DNA from: Leptolyngbya boryana PCC 6306
Lineage (GTDB): Bacteria > Cyanobacteriota > Cyanobacteriia > Leptolyngbyales > Leptolyngbyaceae
Reading direction: 5' to 3'
NCBI RefSeq assembly: GCF_000353285.1
Contig: NZ_KB731324.1
Location: forward strand, 1,010,577-1,074,576
DNA: 64,000 bases
The first letter of the stretch is position 1. The number at the start of each line of letters is the position of its first letter. Below, one piece after another: positions 1 through 8,418 of this stretch. The notes under the pieces were generated by a model. It was not told where the DNA came from. It saw only the letters and a list, made by a program, of their open reading frames with translations, and did not search any database. The translations under genes were made by a program, and so were the position numbers.

Positions 1-813
1 CAACTAGAACTCGATTGCAGTCAGCCTGGAAATTGTGATAAGCCCATCAGCCTCGACGCAATTCGTGAAGTGTTGAAGACTGAGAATTTAGGCGACTCGA
101 GCCTTCAACTTGTCGGTCAGGATCAGCGAGCAGTGTTGATTCGGACGAATACATTAAGCGTGGATCAGCGCACTAAACTGCAAGCAGAACTGCAATCGAA
201 AATTGGCAAATTTGATGCGGCGAAAACGCAGATTGATACTGTCGGTCCGACGATCGGGAAACAGCTCTTTCAATCTGCACTCTTGGCGCTGATTGTTTCC
301 TTTGCAGGCATCACGTTCTACATGACAATTCGCTTTGAGTTGGACTATGCGATTTTTGCAATTCTCGCGCTTTTCCACGATGTGCTGATCACCGTTGGTT
401 CCTTCGCAATTCTGGGGTTAACGCCTTTGAGAACCGAAGTCGATAGCTTGTTCGTTGTGGCGCTACTGACGATCGTGGGTTTCTCGGTCAACGATACGGT
501 TGTCATCTACGATCGTATTCGCGAGACGATTCAACTTAACCCAGGTCAGCATATCAATGAGATTGTCGATGATGCAGTCAATCAGACCTTAACGCGATCG
601 ATCAACACAACTTTGACGGTGTTATTGACGTTATTTGCGCTGTTTTTCTTCGGAGGCGAAACGCTGAAGAATTTTGCATTGGCGTTGATTATCGGATTTG
701 CTATGGGAGCGTATTCAAGTATCTTTATCGCGAGTACACTATTGGCACTGTGGCGTGAGAAGCGGGGTCGAGCCTTTGCCCCGGTGAAAACGGCAGCAGT
801 AGAAGCCGAGTAA
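1..813 (+). CDS. secF: Protein translocase subunit SecF (5' end outside window)
   Basis: SecF works with SecD in the plasma or thylakoid membrane and uses the proton-motive force to help pull proteins through SecYEG. The frame is open from base 1, so the gene starts upstream of the window; about 270 codons are visible. After a periplasmic part come about five membrane segments with SecF marks: VGPTIGKQL just before the first, then [17 protein letters not shown] in the membrane region. The stop codon at 811-813 is followed 9 bases later by the next gene, which suggests co-transcription. secD probably lies just upstream, but this cannot be seen. Confidence 0.95.
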   Translation, partial: QLELDCSQPGNCDKPISLDAIREVLKTENLGDSSLQLVGQDQRAVLIRTNTLSVDQRTKLQAELQSKIGKFDAAKTQIDTVGPTIGKQLFQSALLALIVSFAGITFYMTIRFELDYAIFAILALFHDVLITVGSFAILGLTPLRTEVDSLFVVALLTIVGFSVNDTVVIYDRIRETIQLNPGQHINEIVDDAVNQTLTRSINTTLTVLLTLFALFFFGGETLKNFALALIIGFAMGAYSSIFIASTLLALWREKRGRAFAPVKTAAVEAE

Positions 814-822
814 CGATAAAGT

Positions 823-1245
823 ATGACACCTCCAGATTTCATTGACCCGAATGCACCCAAACTTGACCCCAAATTTCAAGCCGCTGTGCAACGCTTGCAT
901 CAATTGACAGTATTGGGGCGGTGGCTGACCCTCATCGGACTGTGGTTGACGATCGGGGCACTGAGTCTCTGGGGGTTACGCTATCCAATTTCGCTGATGC
1001 AAGATTACTTTACCTGGGCAGCATTGCGGCATGGGTTAGCGAACAATTTGCTTGCTTCACTTGGCTTAGGGTTGTGTATTGGGCTAACGGTGAGTGTTCT
1101 GGTTTGGCAGAGCCGAAATATTCTGTTTGGTCTGCCCAAACCTGAGCAGGAAAGACTGGAACGAATGGTGTTCAAGATTTGGCAACAGGGTGAAAGTCAT
1201 CCGCTCTGGAAGTGGATTCAGCCCAAGTCATCGAGTAGAAGTTGA
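823..1245 (+). CDS. Small conserved membrane protein downstream of secF
   Basis: This 140-residue protein is not recognised as a named family. It starts with a short hydrophilic region (about residues 1-28). Two strong membrane segments follow, at about 31-53 (WLTLIGLWLTIGALSLWGL) and 70-93 (LLASLGLGLCIGLTVSVLVW), and then a charged C-terminal tail. It begins 9 bases after the secF stop codon in the same direction and is probably in the same operon. A role beside the Sec machinery is only suggested by position. Confidence 0.75.
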   Translation: MTPPDFIDPNAPKLDPKFQAAVQRLHQLTVLGRWLTLIGLWLTIGALSLWGLRYPISLMQDYFTWAALRHGLANNLLASLGLGLCIGLTVSVLVWQSRNILFGLPKPEQERLERMVFKIWQQGESHPLWKWIQPKSSSRS

Positions 1246-1292
1246 AGTGCAGAAAACCCGCTACGCTAGATGAGTGAATTCTAGAAAGCGAT

Positions 1293-2087
1293 ATGCAAAA
1301 TTCTGAGCGCAATTCTCCCGCTGCACCGCTGCTTCAGAGTGCAACATTGATCTCAATTCTCGCGGCGATCGTGATTAATGCGCTTTCCAATGTGTTTCCG
1401 CTACGAGGCTTAAATATTGGCGCGATCGCAAATCAGGTTTTAGGCGGAGTTTTGATCACGCCAGCGAATTATGCGTTTGCGATTTGGGGTGTGATTTACC
1501 TAGGTTTAGTCAGCTTTGGCATTTATCAAGTGCTTCCGGCTCAGCGTCATAATCCCCGGTTATTGAAATTACGCGCTCCGATCATTTGGGCATCGATTTT
1601 TCAGATTGTTTGGGTGTATTTATTTCAACTGCAACAGTTCTGGTGGTCTGTTGTCTTCATGTTGGGGATTTTGTTGAATTTGATTGCTGCATATTGGTGG
1701 TCAAGATTTCAAAATACTCGGATTTCACGTGAAGATAAATGGTTGGCTCAGATTCCAATTCGGATTTATCTAGGCTGGATTAGTGTGGCAACGATCGTGA
1801 ATGTTGCCTCTGCTTTATACGCTTCTCAGTGGAATGGTTTTGGCATTGCGCCGAGTGTGTGGACAGTGTTGATGCTATTGATTGCAGCAGCGATTACTTG
1901 TGCGATCATTCTCCAATATCGAGATGTGGCATTTACGGGCGTAATCGTGTGGGCATTTTTAGCAGTTGCGGTGCGTCAATCTGCACAGCCTGCGATCGCG
2001 ATTACTGCGCTTGGTTGCGCGATCGGGCTTTTAGTGTTGCTGTTGTTGAGAATATCGAAGAGGCAGACAAACTCGCTGCGGGGATGA
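1293..2087 (+). CDS. TspO/MBR-related tryptophan-rich membrane protein
   Basis: This 264-residue, almost wholly hydrophobic protein has about eight predicted membrane segments and many tryptophans. The stretch ITPANYAFAIWGVIYLGL (about residues 53-70) is typical of the larger TspO/MBR-like proteins of cyanobacteria. TspO family members bind tetrapyrroles or cholesterol-like ligands and take part in stress responses. This one is much longer than classical TspO (about 160 residues), so the ligand and function are not assured. HIP1 sites inside the gene show long residence in this genome. Confidence 0.7.
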   Translation: MQNSERNSPAAPLLQSATLISILAAIVINALSNVFPLRGLNIGAIANQVLGGVLITPANYAFAIWGVIYLGLVSFGIYQVLPAQRHNPRLLKLRAPIIWASIFQIVWVYLFQLQQFWWSVVFMLGILLNLIAAYWWSRFQNTRISREDKWLAQIPIRIYLGWISVATIVNVASALYASQWNGFGIAPSVWTVLMLLIAAAITCAIILQYRDVAFTGVIVWAFLAVAVRQSAQPAIAITALGCAIGLLVLLLLRISKRQTNSLRG

Positions 2088-2164
2088 GTTCTAATTGATT
2101 GGGATGCGATCGCGAAAGTTTCTGTAATTTCTCTAGATCATCCGTGTAGAAGCGCGATCGCAGT

Positions 2165-2195
2165 GTATCAATGAGAGAAAGCCTCCTATTGATAC
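2165..2195 (+). promoter_or_regulatory. Inverted repeat abutting the NACHT start codon
   Basis: GTATCAAT (2165-2172) and ATTGATAC (2188-2195) form a perfect 8-bp inverted repeat around a 15-base spacer. It ends three bases before the ATG at 2199. In RNA it would be a hairpin covering the place where a ribosome binding site should lie; the only purine-rich stretch (GAGAGAAAG) is in the loop. It could equally be a protein operator. This is structure seen in the sequence; its function is inferred. Confidence 0.45.
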
Positions 2196-2198
2196 CTT

Positions 2199-4235
2199 AT
2201 GACGATCGATCCTATCTCGCAGGCAGTGATTACGAATCTGATCAAACTTGCGATCGAGACGGGCTGGAAACAAGCTGGCAACCAAATTGATAAGAAAATC
2301 CAGCAGCAAGTGGGTCATGCGATCGAAGAGTATGTCCGAACGTATGAAAAGCGACACTGTACGCTGAAATATGATTGTCTGCGAATGGATAATTCGCAGA
2401 CTTTGGAAGAGATCTACACTGATGTCCAGGTTTTGAATACTCGTGAGAGTCGTCGGTTTGAAAGTCCTGAAGCGTTGAAAGAATTGTTTCTAGAGACGGG
2501 GCGAGGATTTATTTTTGAGAAAACGACTCGACAAGAAGGTATTGCGGTCGCAAATCTTGAGCCTCGATTGATGGTGCTAGGAAGTCCGGGAATTGGCAAA
2601 TCGACTTTTCTCAGGAAGGTTGGACTGGAAGCGCTGAAGTGGGAAACGGCAAGGTATCGACATGAATTGATTCCGGTATTTATCGAGTTAAAGCAGTTTG
2701 GGGATCAACATAGTGAGATTGAAAAGCTGATTGCTGAAGAGTTTGAGACTTGTGGTTTTCCCAATGCGGACGTGTTTACGCAGAATCTTTTGAAAGCAGG
2801 GAAGCTTTTGATTTTGCTGGATGGTTTGGATGAAGTGCCGACCGCTTATGTCGATCGAGCGATCAGCCAAATTGGAACATTTGTTGATAAGTACGACAAA
2901 AATCATTTCATTGCATCCTGTCGAATTGCTGCCTATAAAGGAGGATTCCCGCGATTCAAAGATGTGACGATGGCGAACTTTAATGATTCGCAGATGCAGA
3001 CTTTTGTGCAGCAGTGGTTTCGACGAGAGCCGAAAGTGGCAGAGCAGTATTGGCAATTACTCGATAGTTCAGAGTACAAAGCAGTCAAAGAACTTGGTCA
3101 AACGCCTTTGCTCTTAACCTTGCTTTGTGCCGTTTATGACGAATCGCAGAGCTTACCGAAACGAAGATCAGCGCTGTATGGTGAAGCATTGGAAGTTTGG
3201 CTGAAGAAATGGGCAGCAGAACGACGAGTTCACCGCGATCCGATCTATCAAGACTTGAATCTTCAGCTAGAACAAGTTTTACTATCTGAGATCGCTTATC
3301 AAAGCTTTGCCGAAGATCAGCTATTTTTCTCAAAGCGAGAACTAACTGATCAGATTCGAGCTTTTCTTGTGGGCAATTTGAATGCACCCAAGCATCTTGA
3401 TGCAGAAAAGGTATTGAATGCAATTCAAGTACAGCAAGGAATTTTAGTTGAACGCGCTAGAGATACTTTCTCATTCTCACATCTAACTTTTCAGGAGTAT
3501 CTCACCGCTCAATACATTGTGGATGAGCAGCAATTAGAAACCCTGGTAACGAATCATTTGATGGATAGACGTTGGCGTGAGGTTTTCTTTCTTGTAACAG
3601 GTCTAGTGAGAAGCGCGGATGTGCTTCTAAACCTTATGAGAGCTAAAACACAAGAATTGCTGTATACAGACAAACTTAAAGGACTGATCAGATGGACAAA
3701 TGCAGTAACAACTGGATCAGCAGGTGATTTTAAGCCAGCAGTTATGAGAGTCATTACACTTTTCTATGCACTAGCCCTTGACTCCTCCCTCACTCCTAAT
3801 TGCTGTATAGCCCTTGTTCTTGCCCTCGATCGCTACTGCGCTCTAAATTTCACCCTCGACGGTGCTCTTACCCTTGATGGAGTGATTGAGAACTCTATCA
3901 CCCTTAACCACATCAAAGTCTTTGCCTCTATCAATTTTCAAGTCTTGGTCAATCAACTTGAAGCGATGAAAGACTCTGTTCCAAGCGACGATGCTTCATT
4001 AGAGGAGCGTCGAGTTTTTATTAGTCAACTTCGACACATCTGGTATGACGCTCTCCACCTTAATCCTAAGTTGCTTAAACTATCCCAGGAAGAGAGACAA
4101 TCTCTCGAAAACTATCTCTACGCCAACGAACTGATGATTCGCTGCAAAGAAGCTGCCTTGCGAGTGTCGCCGCAGGTGTGGGACGCGATCGAATCCCGAA
4201 TGCTAACCGTCAGCGATGATGAAATTGACTTGTAA
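2199..4235 (+). CDS. NACHT-domain NTPase (bacterial NLR-like, probable antiphage protein)
   Basis: This 678-residue STAND-type protein has an N-terminal helical region (1-100) and a NACHT ATPase. The ATPase shows Walker A GSPGIGKST (128-136), Walker B LLILLDGLDEVP (203-214), a sensor-like SCR (about 240) and the later FSHLTFQEYLTAQ (about 427-437). Residues 520-570 are a low-complexity stretch rich in L, A and D whose coding strand is pyrimidine-rich, unlike the rest of the gene. The tail carries VSPQVWDAIESRMLT. Bacterial NACHT proteins of this kind are known antiphage proteins; no separate effector domain is obvious. The gene is followed by a small conserved gene and a copy of its own 3' end. 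Confidence 0.9.
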   Translation: MTIDPISQAVITNLIKLAIETGWKQAGNQIDKKIQQQVGHAIEEYVRTYEKRHCTLKYDCLRMDNSQTLEEIYTDVQVLNTRESRRFESPEALKELFLETGRGFIFEKTTRQEGIAVANLEPRLMVLGSPGIGKSTFLRKVGLEALKWETARYRHELIPVFIELKQFGDQHSEIEKLIAEEFETCGFPNADVFTQNLLKAGKLLILLDGLDEVPTAYVDRAISQIGTFVDKYDKNHFIASCRIAAYKGGFPRFKDVTMANFNDSQMQTFVQQWFRREPKVAEQYWQLLDSSEYKAVKELGQTPLLLTLLCAVYDESQSLPKRRSALYGEALEVWLKKWAAERRVHRDPIYQDLNLQLEQVLLSEIAYQSFAEDQLFFSKRELTDQIRAFLVGNLNAPKHLDAEKVLNAIQVQQGILVERARDTFSFSHLTFQEYLTAQYIVDEQQLETLVTNHLMDRRWREVFFLVTGLVRSADVLLNLMRAKTQELLYTDKLKGLIRWTNAVTTGSAGDFKPAVMRVITLFYALALDSSLTPNCCIALVLALDRYCALNFTLDGALTLDGVIENSITLNHIKVFASINFQVLVNQLEAMKDSVPSDDASLEERRVFISQLRHIWYDALHLNPKLLKLSQEERQSLENYLYANELMIRCKEAALRVSPQVWDAIESRMLTVSDDEIDL

Positions 4236-4246
4236 AGCGCGATCGT
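4181..4246 (+). repeat. NACHT 3'-end direct repeat, intact copy
   Basis: This is the last 55 bases of the NACHT gene plus about 10 bases after its stop codon. It matches 4751-4815 at nearly every position over about 60 bases. The two copies are direct repeats about 570 bp apart and flank the small gene at 4282-4641. Confidence 0.8.
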
Positions 4247-4281
4247 CGTTAAAATGAAAAACCCCCGTGAGACACTCAATC

Positions 4282-4641
4282 ATGACTCACACTGACATTC
4301 GCCAAAGAGCGATCGAACTGATTCAACAATTGCCACCCGAACGGCTCAATGATGTCGTTCACTGGCTCGAATCGCTCAGTTCAACTGATGAAACAGCACT
4401 CATCGAAATTATTCAACGTCGGCTCCCTCCACACGAACAGCAACGACTCAATGAATTACGCGATCGCAGCGAACAAGCTCTACTCAATGAAACCGAGCAA
4501 CAAGAATACATCACCTACGCCGATCGACTAGAACAGCAGAACGTCGATCGGCTAGAAGCTCTCATCAAACTTGCCAAACTTAGAAACATTGATGTCCCAA
4601 CCCTAAATCAACAATTTTGTGTAGAGCCTTATGCCTCCTGA
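4282..4641 (+). CDS. Small conserved protein of unknown function next to NACHT gene
   Basis: The protein has 119 residues from ATG 4282; a GTG 15 bases upstream is possible. The N-terminus (RAIELIQQLPPERLNDVVHWLESL) resembles short helical DUF2281-like sequences. The rest is charged and helical, with RLPPHEQQRLNELRDRSEQ and LEALIKLAKLRNIDVPTL. From memory, this pattern is widespread in small cyanobacterial proteins found near toxin-antitoxin loci, but no function is established. It starts 46 bases after the NACHT stop codon in the same direction, and both flanks carry the NACHT 3'-end repeat. Confidence 0.75.
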   Translation: MTHTDIRQRAIELIQQLPPERLNDVVHWLESLSSTDETALIEIIQRRLPPHEQQRLNELRDRSEQALLNETEQQEYITYADRLEQQNVDRLEALIKLAKLRNIDVPTLNQQFCVEPYAS

Positions 4642-4750
4642 GTCTGAACGAGTTTCCGCTGCCTTGGTGCTATGAATCTACGTCGTTTATTGATAACAAT
4701 TGGACTTCATCTACCTTGCAATCAGAATCCTGAAAGCTCACTTTTTTAAA

Positions 4751-4815
4751 GACTGCGATCGAATCCCGAATGCTGACCGTAAGCGATAATGAAATCAACT
4801 TGTAAAACGTGATCG
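4751..4815 (+). pseudogene. Relic of a second NACHT gene 3' end
   Basis: The segment encodes CDRIPNA-like out-of-frame text, but in the NACHT frame it reads IESRMLTVSDNEINL followed by TAA. The intact gene ends IESRMLTVSDDEIDL. Several of the differences are silent, which fits descent from a coding sequence. Similarity stops sharply before 4751, so only about 20 codons remain. It is either the scar of a deleted NACHT paralogue or a repeat made during insertion of the 4282-4641 gene. Confidence 0.7.
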
Positions 4816-4896
4816 TTTGTTTCCATGCTTGCCAAACCTGTATAAGTAATTTATTCACAAGAGCGAGATCGAAAGTTATTTATCTTGGATAAAACA

Positions 4897-5181
4897 ATGC
4901 AAATTACAATCGAGATTCCTGACATCCTGGGAAATCAGCTACAAACCAACCCAGGAAATTTAGAGCGAAAGATGCTCGAACTTTGCGTTATTGAAGCTTA
5001 TCGAAACGCATGGATTAGCTCAGGCAAAGCGAGAGAACTCCTTGGATTTTCAACGCGGTTGGAACTTGATGCTTTCTTCAAGCAGCGAGCGGTTGATCTC
5101 AATTACGATCTGTCTGATTTAAAGAAGGATCTAGACACGCTAGAAACCCTTCAATCAGAAGGTAATCTAGCTACACCATGA
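4897..5181 (+). CDS. UPF0175 family antitoxin
   Basis: The protein has 94 residues from ATG 4897; a TTG 12 bases upstream is less likely. Its core ISSGKARELLGFSTRLELDAFF, followed by DLNYDLSDLKKDL, is the UPF0175 pattern: small DNA-binding proteins that pair with PIN-like DUF3368 toxins. The stop codon overlaps the next start in ATGA (5178-5181), giving a tightly coupled two-gene module. It probably represses its own promoter, as such antitoxins usually do. Confidence 0.85.
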   Translation: MQITIEIPDILGNQLQTNPGNLERKMLELCVIEAYRNAWISSGKARELLGFSTRLELDAFFKQRAVDLNYDLSDLKKDLDTLETLQSEGNLATP

Positions 5182-5657
5182 TCGTTATCTCTGACACTTC
5201 CCCTCTTTGCTATCTCTTACTGATTGATTTGATTGACTTACTCCCAGAGTTGTACGATCGCATCGTAATTCCCGAAATAATTCGAGATGAATTAGCCGCC
5301 CCCAAATCTCCTGCAATTGTTCAAGCCTGGATCGCCCAACCTCCAAGCTGGTTAGAAATCAGAGCAGTTACAACCTCAAACACTCTGTCCGCTGATGCAC
5401 TTGACCCAGGAGAACGAGACGCGATCGTATTAGCTGAAGAACTGCAAGCCGACTTAATTCTCCTTGACGATCAAGCTGCAAGAGCGGTTGCGACACAAAG
5501 AGGCTTAGCGATCGTAGGAGTTTTAGGCATCTTAGTCAAAGCAGGTCAACAAGGAAAAATTGATTTTCCAACTGCGATTTCTCGACTGCAACAAACAACC
5601 TTCCGTGCTTCTGCGAGTCTAATCCAAACATTAATCGATCAATTTGAACAGCTGTAA
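5178..5657 (+). CDS. DUF3368 PIN-like toxin
   Basis: This 159-residue PIN-fold protein has acidic residues in the expected places: D6 in ISDTSPL, E38, E79 and D81 in PGERDAI, and D97/D98 in LILLDDQA. DUF3368 proteins are the predicted ribonuclease partners of UPF0175 antitoxins. The 4-base overlap with the upstream gene supports a toxin-antitoxin pair. The protein is full length and no key residue is missing. The RNA target is unknown. Confidence 0.85.
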   Translation: MIVISDTSPLCYLLLIDLIDLLPELYDRIVIPEIIRDELAAPKSPAIVQAWIAQPPSWLEIRAVTTSNTLSADALDPGERDAIVLAEELQADLILLDDQAARAVATQRGLAIVGVLGILVKAGQQGKIDFPTAISRLQQTTFRASASLIQTLIDQFEQL

Positions 5658-5773
5658 AACCAATGGCTCTCAGAGAAAGCCAACTGCAACAAATCCCGAT
5701 TGCTCGTTGGATGAATTGAAAATATCAATTTCTTCAAGAGCTTGCTTAAGACGTTAATGCGATATCGCGTAGA

Positions 5774-6715
5774 TTAAGAATTCGCCAGATGAACACCGCA
5801 CTGGCTTAATTTCGTCACCCAAAGGTCTAAATCCGAATCAGGAATACTCGATCGCATTCTTTCTCGAATTTCTTCTGCTTGCGATCGCGATTCCGCCAAA
5901 GCAAACACAGTCGATCCCGACCCAGACATCATCGTTCCAATCGGATTAAACTTCGCAAACTGATCTCGGATCTGTTGAATTTTCTCAAATTCTGGTAACA
6001 CGACCAATTCCAAATCGTTGTATAAGTGCTGTCCGATTTGTTTGAAATCATGATGAGCGATCGCATTGAGCATTTCTCTCGATCGCGCTTTCTTCGCTTC
6101 AATCTCTGATGGCGATTTTGGATAAGTGCCACCAAACTTTTGCCGATAGGTTTTGTACGCCCAAGGGGTCGAAACAGGCAGATCCCGATATTTGGCTAAA
6201 ACAACATAGAGATGATCCAAACTGGTCAGCGGTGCAAGCTGCTCTCCTCGTCCCGTAGCCAAGGCTGTCCCGCCTGAAATGCAAAATGGAATATCCGATC
6301 CGAGTCTGGCGCTAAGTTCTTGCAGTTCCCACTGCGTTAACCCCAAATTCCACATCAGATCAATTCCAACCAAGACTGCAGCCGCATTACTCGATCCGCC
6401 TGCCAAGCCTGCCCCCATCGGAATCCGCTTCTGCAAATCAATTTCCACACCGCCGAATCGAGCAGCCATTTCAGGAAATTCTTGCATCATCAATTCTGCG
6501 GCTCGGTATGCCAAATTTGTTTGATCGACCGGAACTGCCGGATGATCGCAGTGAACCCGAATTTGATCCGTGCCGATCGCGCGAACTGTGACTAAATCCG
6601 CCAGTTCAATGCTTTGCAGCACCATGACGAGTTCATGGAAGCCATCGGGGCGATCGCCCACAATTTGCAGATAGAGATTAATTTTAGCGGGAGCAACGAG
6701 AGAATACGATCGCAT
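5774..6715 (-). CDS. ispE: 4-diphosphocytidyl-2-C-methyl-D-erythritol kinase
   Basis: IspE phosphorylates CDP-methylerythritol with ATP in the MEP pathway, which makes isoprenoids such as carotenoids and the phytol tail of chlorophyll. The 313-residue protein is a GHMP kinase with K11 near the start, the ATP loop PMGAGLAGGSSNAAA (99-113) and the catalytic aspartate D141 in LGSDIPFCISGG. Length is normal. The gene is read away from the + strand gene at 6864 and lies two genes downstream of rsmA, often its direct neighbour in other bacteria. Confidence 0.95.
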   Translation of the reverse strand: MRSYSLVAPAKINLYLQIVGDRPDGFHELVMVLQSIELADLVTVRAIGTDQIRVHCDHPAVPVDQTNLAYRAAELMMQEFPEMAARFGGVEIDLQKRIPMGAGLAGGSSNAAAVLVGIDLMWNLGLTQWELQELSARLGSDIPFCISGGTALATGRGEQLAPLTSLDHLYVVLAKYRDLPVSTPWAYKTYRQKFGGTYPKSPSEIEAKKARSREMLNAIAHHDFKQIGQHLYNDLELVVLPEFEKIQQIRDQFAKFNPIGTMMSGSGSTVFALAESRSQAEEIRERMRSSIPDSDLDLWVTKLSQCGVHLANS

Positions 6716-6863
6716 AAGATTCGCTGAGTCAGACCTATACCATTATCGGGATTGTAGGGACACCTTCACACCAATAATTTTTTACGGGTGTTTCCGTAAA
6801 CTCTCCCAAACAGTTGAAAACAGAAGCAATCGCAACAGCAGTCATCTTGATTTACGTAGAACA

Positions 6864-7484
6864 ATGAAAACAACATTCCTGAAAAAAGTGCTTGGTCTAT
6901 TTGGATTCGCAGTGATTGGACTAATGGTTGCCGTAACGTCAGGGTATGCCCAAGATCTGCCCATGGTTGGATTTCTCTTTTCAGGTCGAAGTGTTGGCAA
7001 TACTGGTCAAGCAACCGTTCCACTCGTCGGAATTCGCTACACAGGTGAATGTCCCGGCGAACAAGTGGCTTCTGCGCGATCGCGATTTTACTCAAAGACA
7101 ACTCGCCCTGCCCCAGAACTTCGGGCAGTCATTAGAAATGTGACGTTTGGATTTCCGGGAGAGACGAAACCGTTTACCGATCGAGAATATTTCAACGGAG
7201 ATGTTTCAGAAGATTTTGATATCCGATTTGGGGATGAGCACAAAGGTCGATTTCTAGCTGTACGCCCTGGAGAAAATCAGTTTGAATACGAAATCAAACG
7301 GGGAAATCAGGTACTTGAATCAGGCGGGTTTACAGCCTCATTTGAAGAAAGAACGATCGAGCAAAATCGCAGCGCTCGAAACGTTTGGCGCGAGAAAAAA
7401 TACTGCCGAAGATATGACAAGAAAAAGAAACGTTGCATCGATGAAGATGTGCACGGTTACTATGAGCGCACGTGTGGGCAGTAA
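6864..7484 (+). CDS. Secreted protein of unknown function
   Basis: This 206-residue protein has a clear signal peptide (KKVLGLFGFAVIGLMVAV, cleavage likely after GYA near residue 29). The mature part has no recognised domain. It ends in a basic, cysteine-bearing tail (KKYCRRYDKKKKRCIDEDVHGYYERTCGQ region), with one more cysteine in TGECPGEQ, so disulfides are plausible in the periplasm. The gene sits on the opposite strand between rsmA and ispE. Confidence 0.7.
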   Translation: MKTTFLKKVLGLFGFAVIGLMVAVTSGYAQDLPMVGFLFSGRSVGNTGQATVPLVGIRYTGECPGEQVASARSRFYSKTTRPAPELRAVIRNVTFGFPGETKPFTDREYFNGDVSEDFDIRFGDEHKGRFLAVRPGENQFEYEIKRGNQVLESGGFTASFEERTIEQNRSARNVWREKKYCRRYDKKKKRCIDEDVHGYYERTCGQ

Positions 7485-7604
7485 ATCATTAAGTGAGATC
7501 AATTTACGAGTGAGTTGTATTTTGGCTTCGCTCAACATGAGAGATCTGCTATCAAATTTCTTGCCAGGTTGAGCGAAATTCAAGCCGTTCGCTAGGGACA
7601 AATA

Positions 7605-8417
7605 TCAACTAACAAAGGCATTGCTCAATGTCACCCATTCTTCCACGCTCAAATCTTCGGCTCTTGCTTGAGGATTGAGATTCAAACGCTCAAGCAATTG
7701 ATTCAACTCTTCAACCTCAATTAAGCTCTTCAAATTGTTCCGCAGCATTTTCCGCCGACTTGCAAATCCTAGTTTCACAAGCGTCTCTAATTTTCTCGGA
7801 TCATTTGCAGGAAGCTCGATCGCTCTTGGCTTCAGACGAATCACTGCCGAATCGACTTTCGGAGGAGGTGAAAATGCCTTTGCTGGCACATCACAGATAA
7901 ATTCTGCATCTGCCAAATACTGCACCCGAATCGATAATGCTCCGTAATGACTCGAATTGGGATTCCCGCAAATTCTTAACGCCACTTCTTTTTGAAGCAG
8001 CAAGACGATCGATTCAAAAGGCTGCGGATTCGGAGCCGCGATCGTACCTAGCAACTTTTCGAGAATTGGACCTGTAATGTTATACGGAATATTAGCAACG
8101 ACTTTTCGAGGCTGCTGAAATGCTGGAAAAGGCTCTAATAATTCATCAATATCGAGTGTGAGAAAATCGCCTTGAAGTAAGACGAAATTCTCAAATTGCC
8201 CAAACTTTTGAACTAAAATCGGGCACAAATCTCGATCAATTTCAACCGCAACGACTGCCTGAGCTTGCGATAATAATTGCCGCGTTAAAATCCCCGTTCC
8301 TGGCCCAATTTCTAAAACGCGATCGCTTTCGTTCAATTCAGCGGCACTGACAATTTTGGCTAAAGCTTTCTCACTCTTTAGCCAATGTTGCCCAAACTGT
8401 TTTCTCGCTTTTGGCAC
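7605..8417 (-). CDS. rsmA: 16S rRNA (adenine1518-N6/adenine1519-N6)-dimethyltransferase
   Basis: RsmA (KsgA) dimethylates two adjacent adenines in the last helix of 16S rRNA late in 30S assembly. The 270-residue protein shows the SAM site LEIGPGTGILT (35-45) and the catalytic NIPYNITGP (109-117, the NLPY motif). Its ATG follows the purM stop codon after one base, so the two are translationally coupled. Confidence 0.95.
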   Translation of the reverse strand: MPKARKQFGQHWLKSEKALAKIVSAAELNESDRVLEIGPGTGILTRQLLSQAQAVVAVEIDRDLCPILVQKFGQFENFVLLQGDFLTLDIDELLEPFPAFQQPRKVVANIPYNITGPILEKLLGTIAAPNPQPFESIVLLLQKEVALRICGNPNSSHYGALSIRVQYLADAEFICDVPAKAFSPPPKVDSAVIRLKPRAIELPANDPRKLETLVKLGFASRRKMLRNNLKSLIEVEELNQLLERLNLNPQARAEDLSVEEWVTLSNAFVS

Positions 8418-8418
8418 G

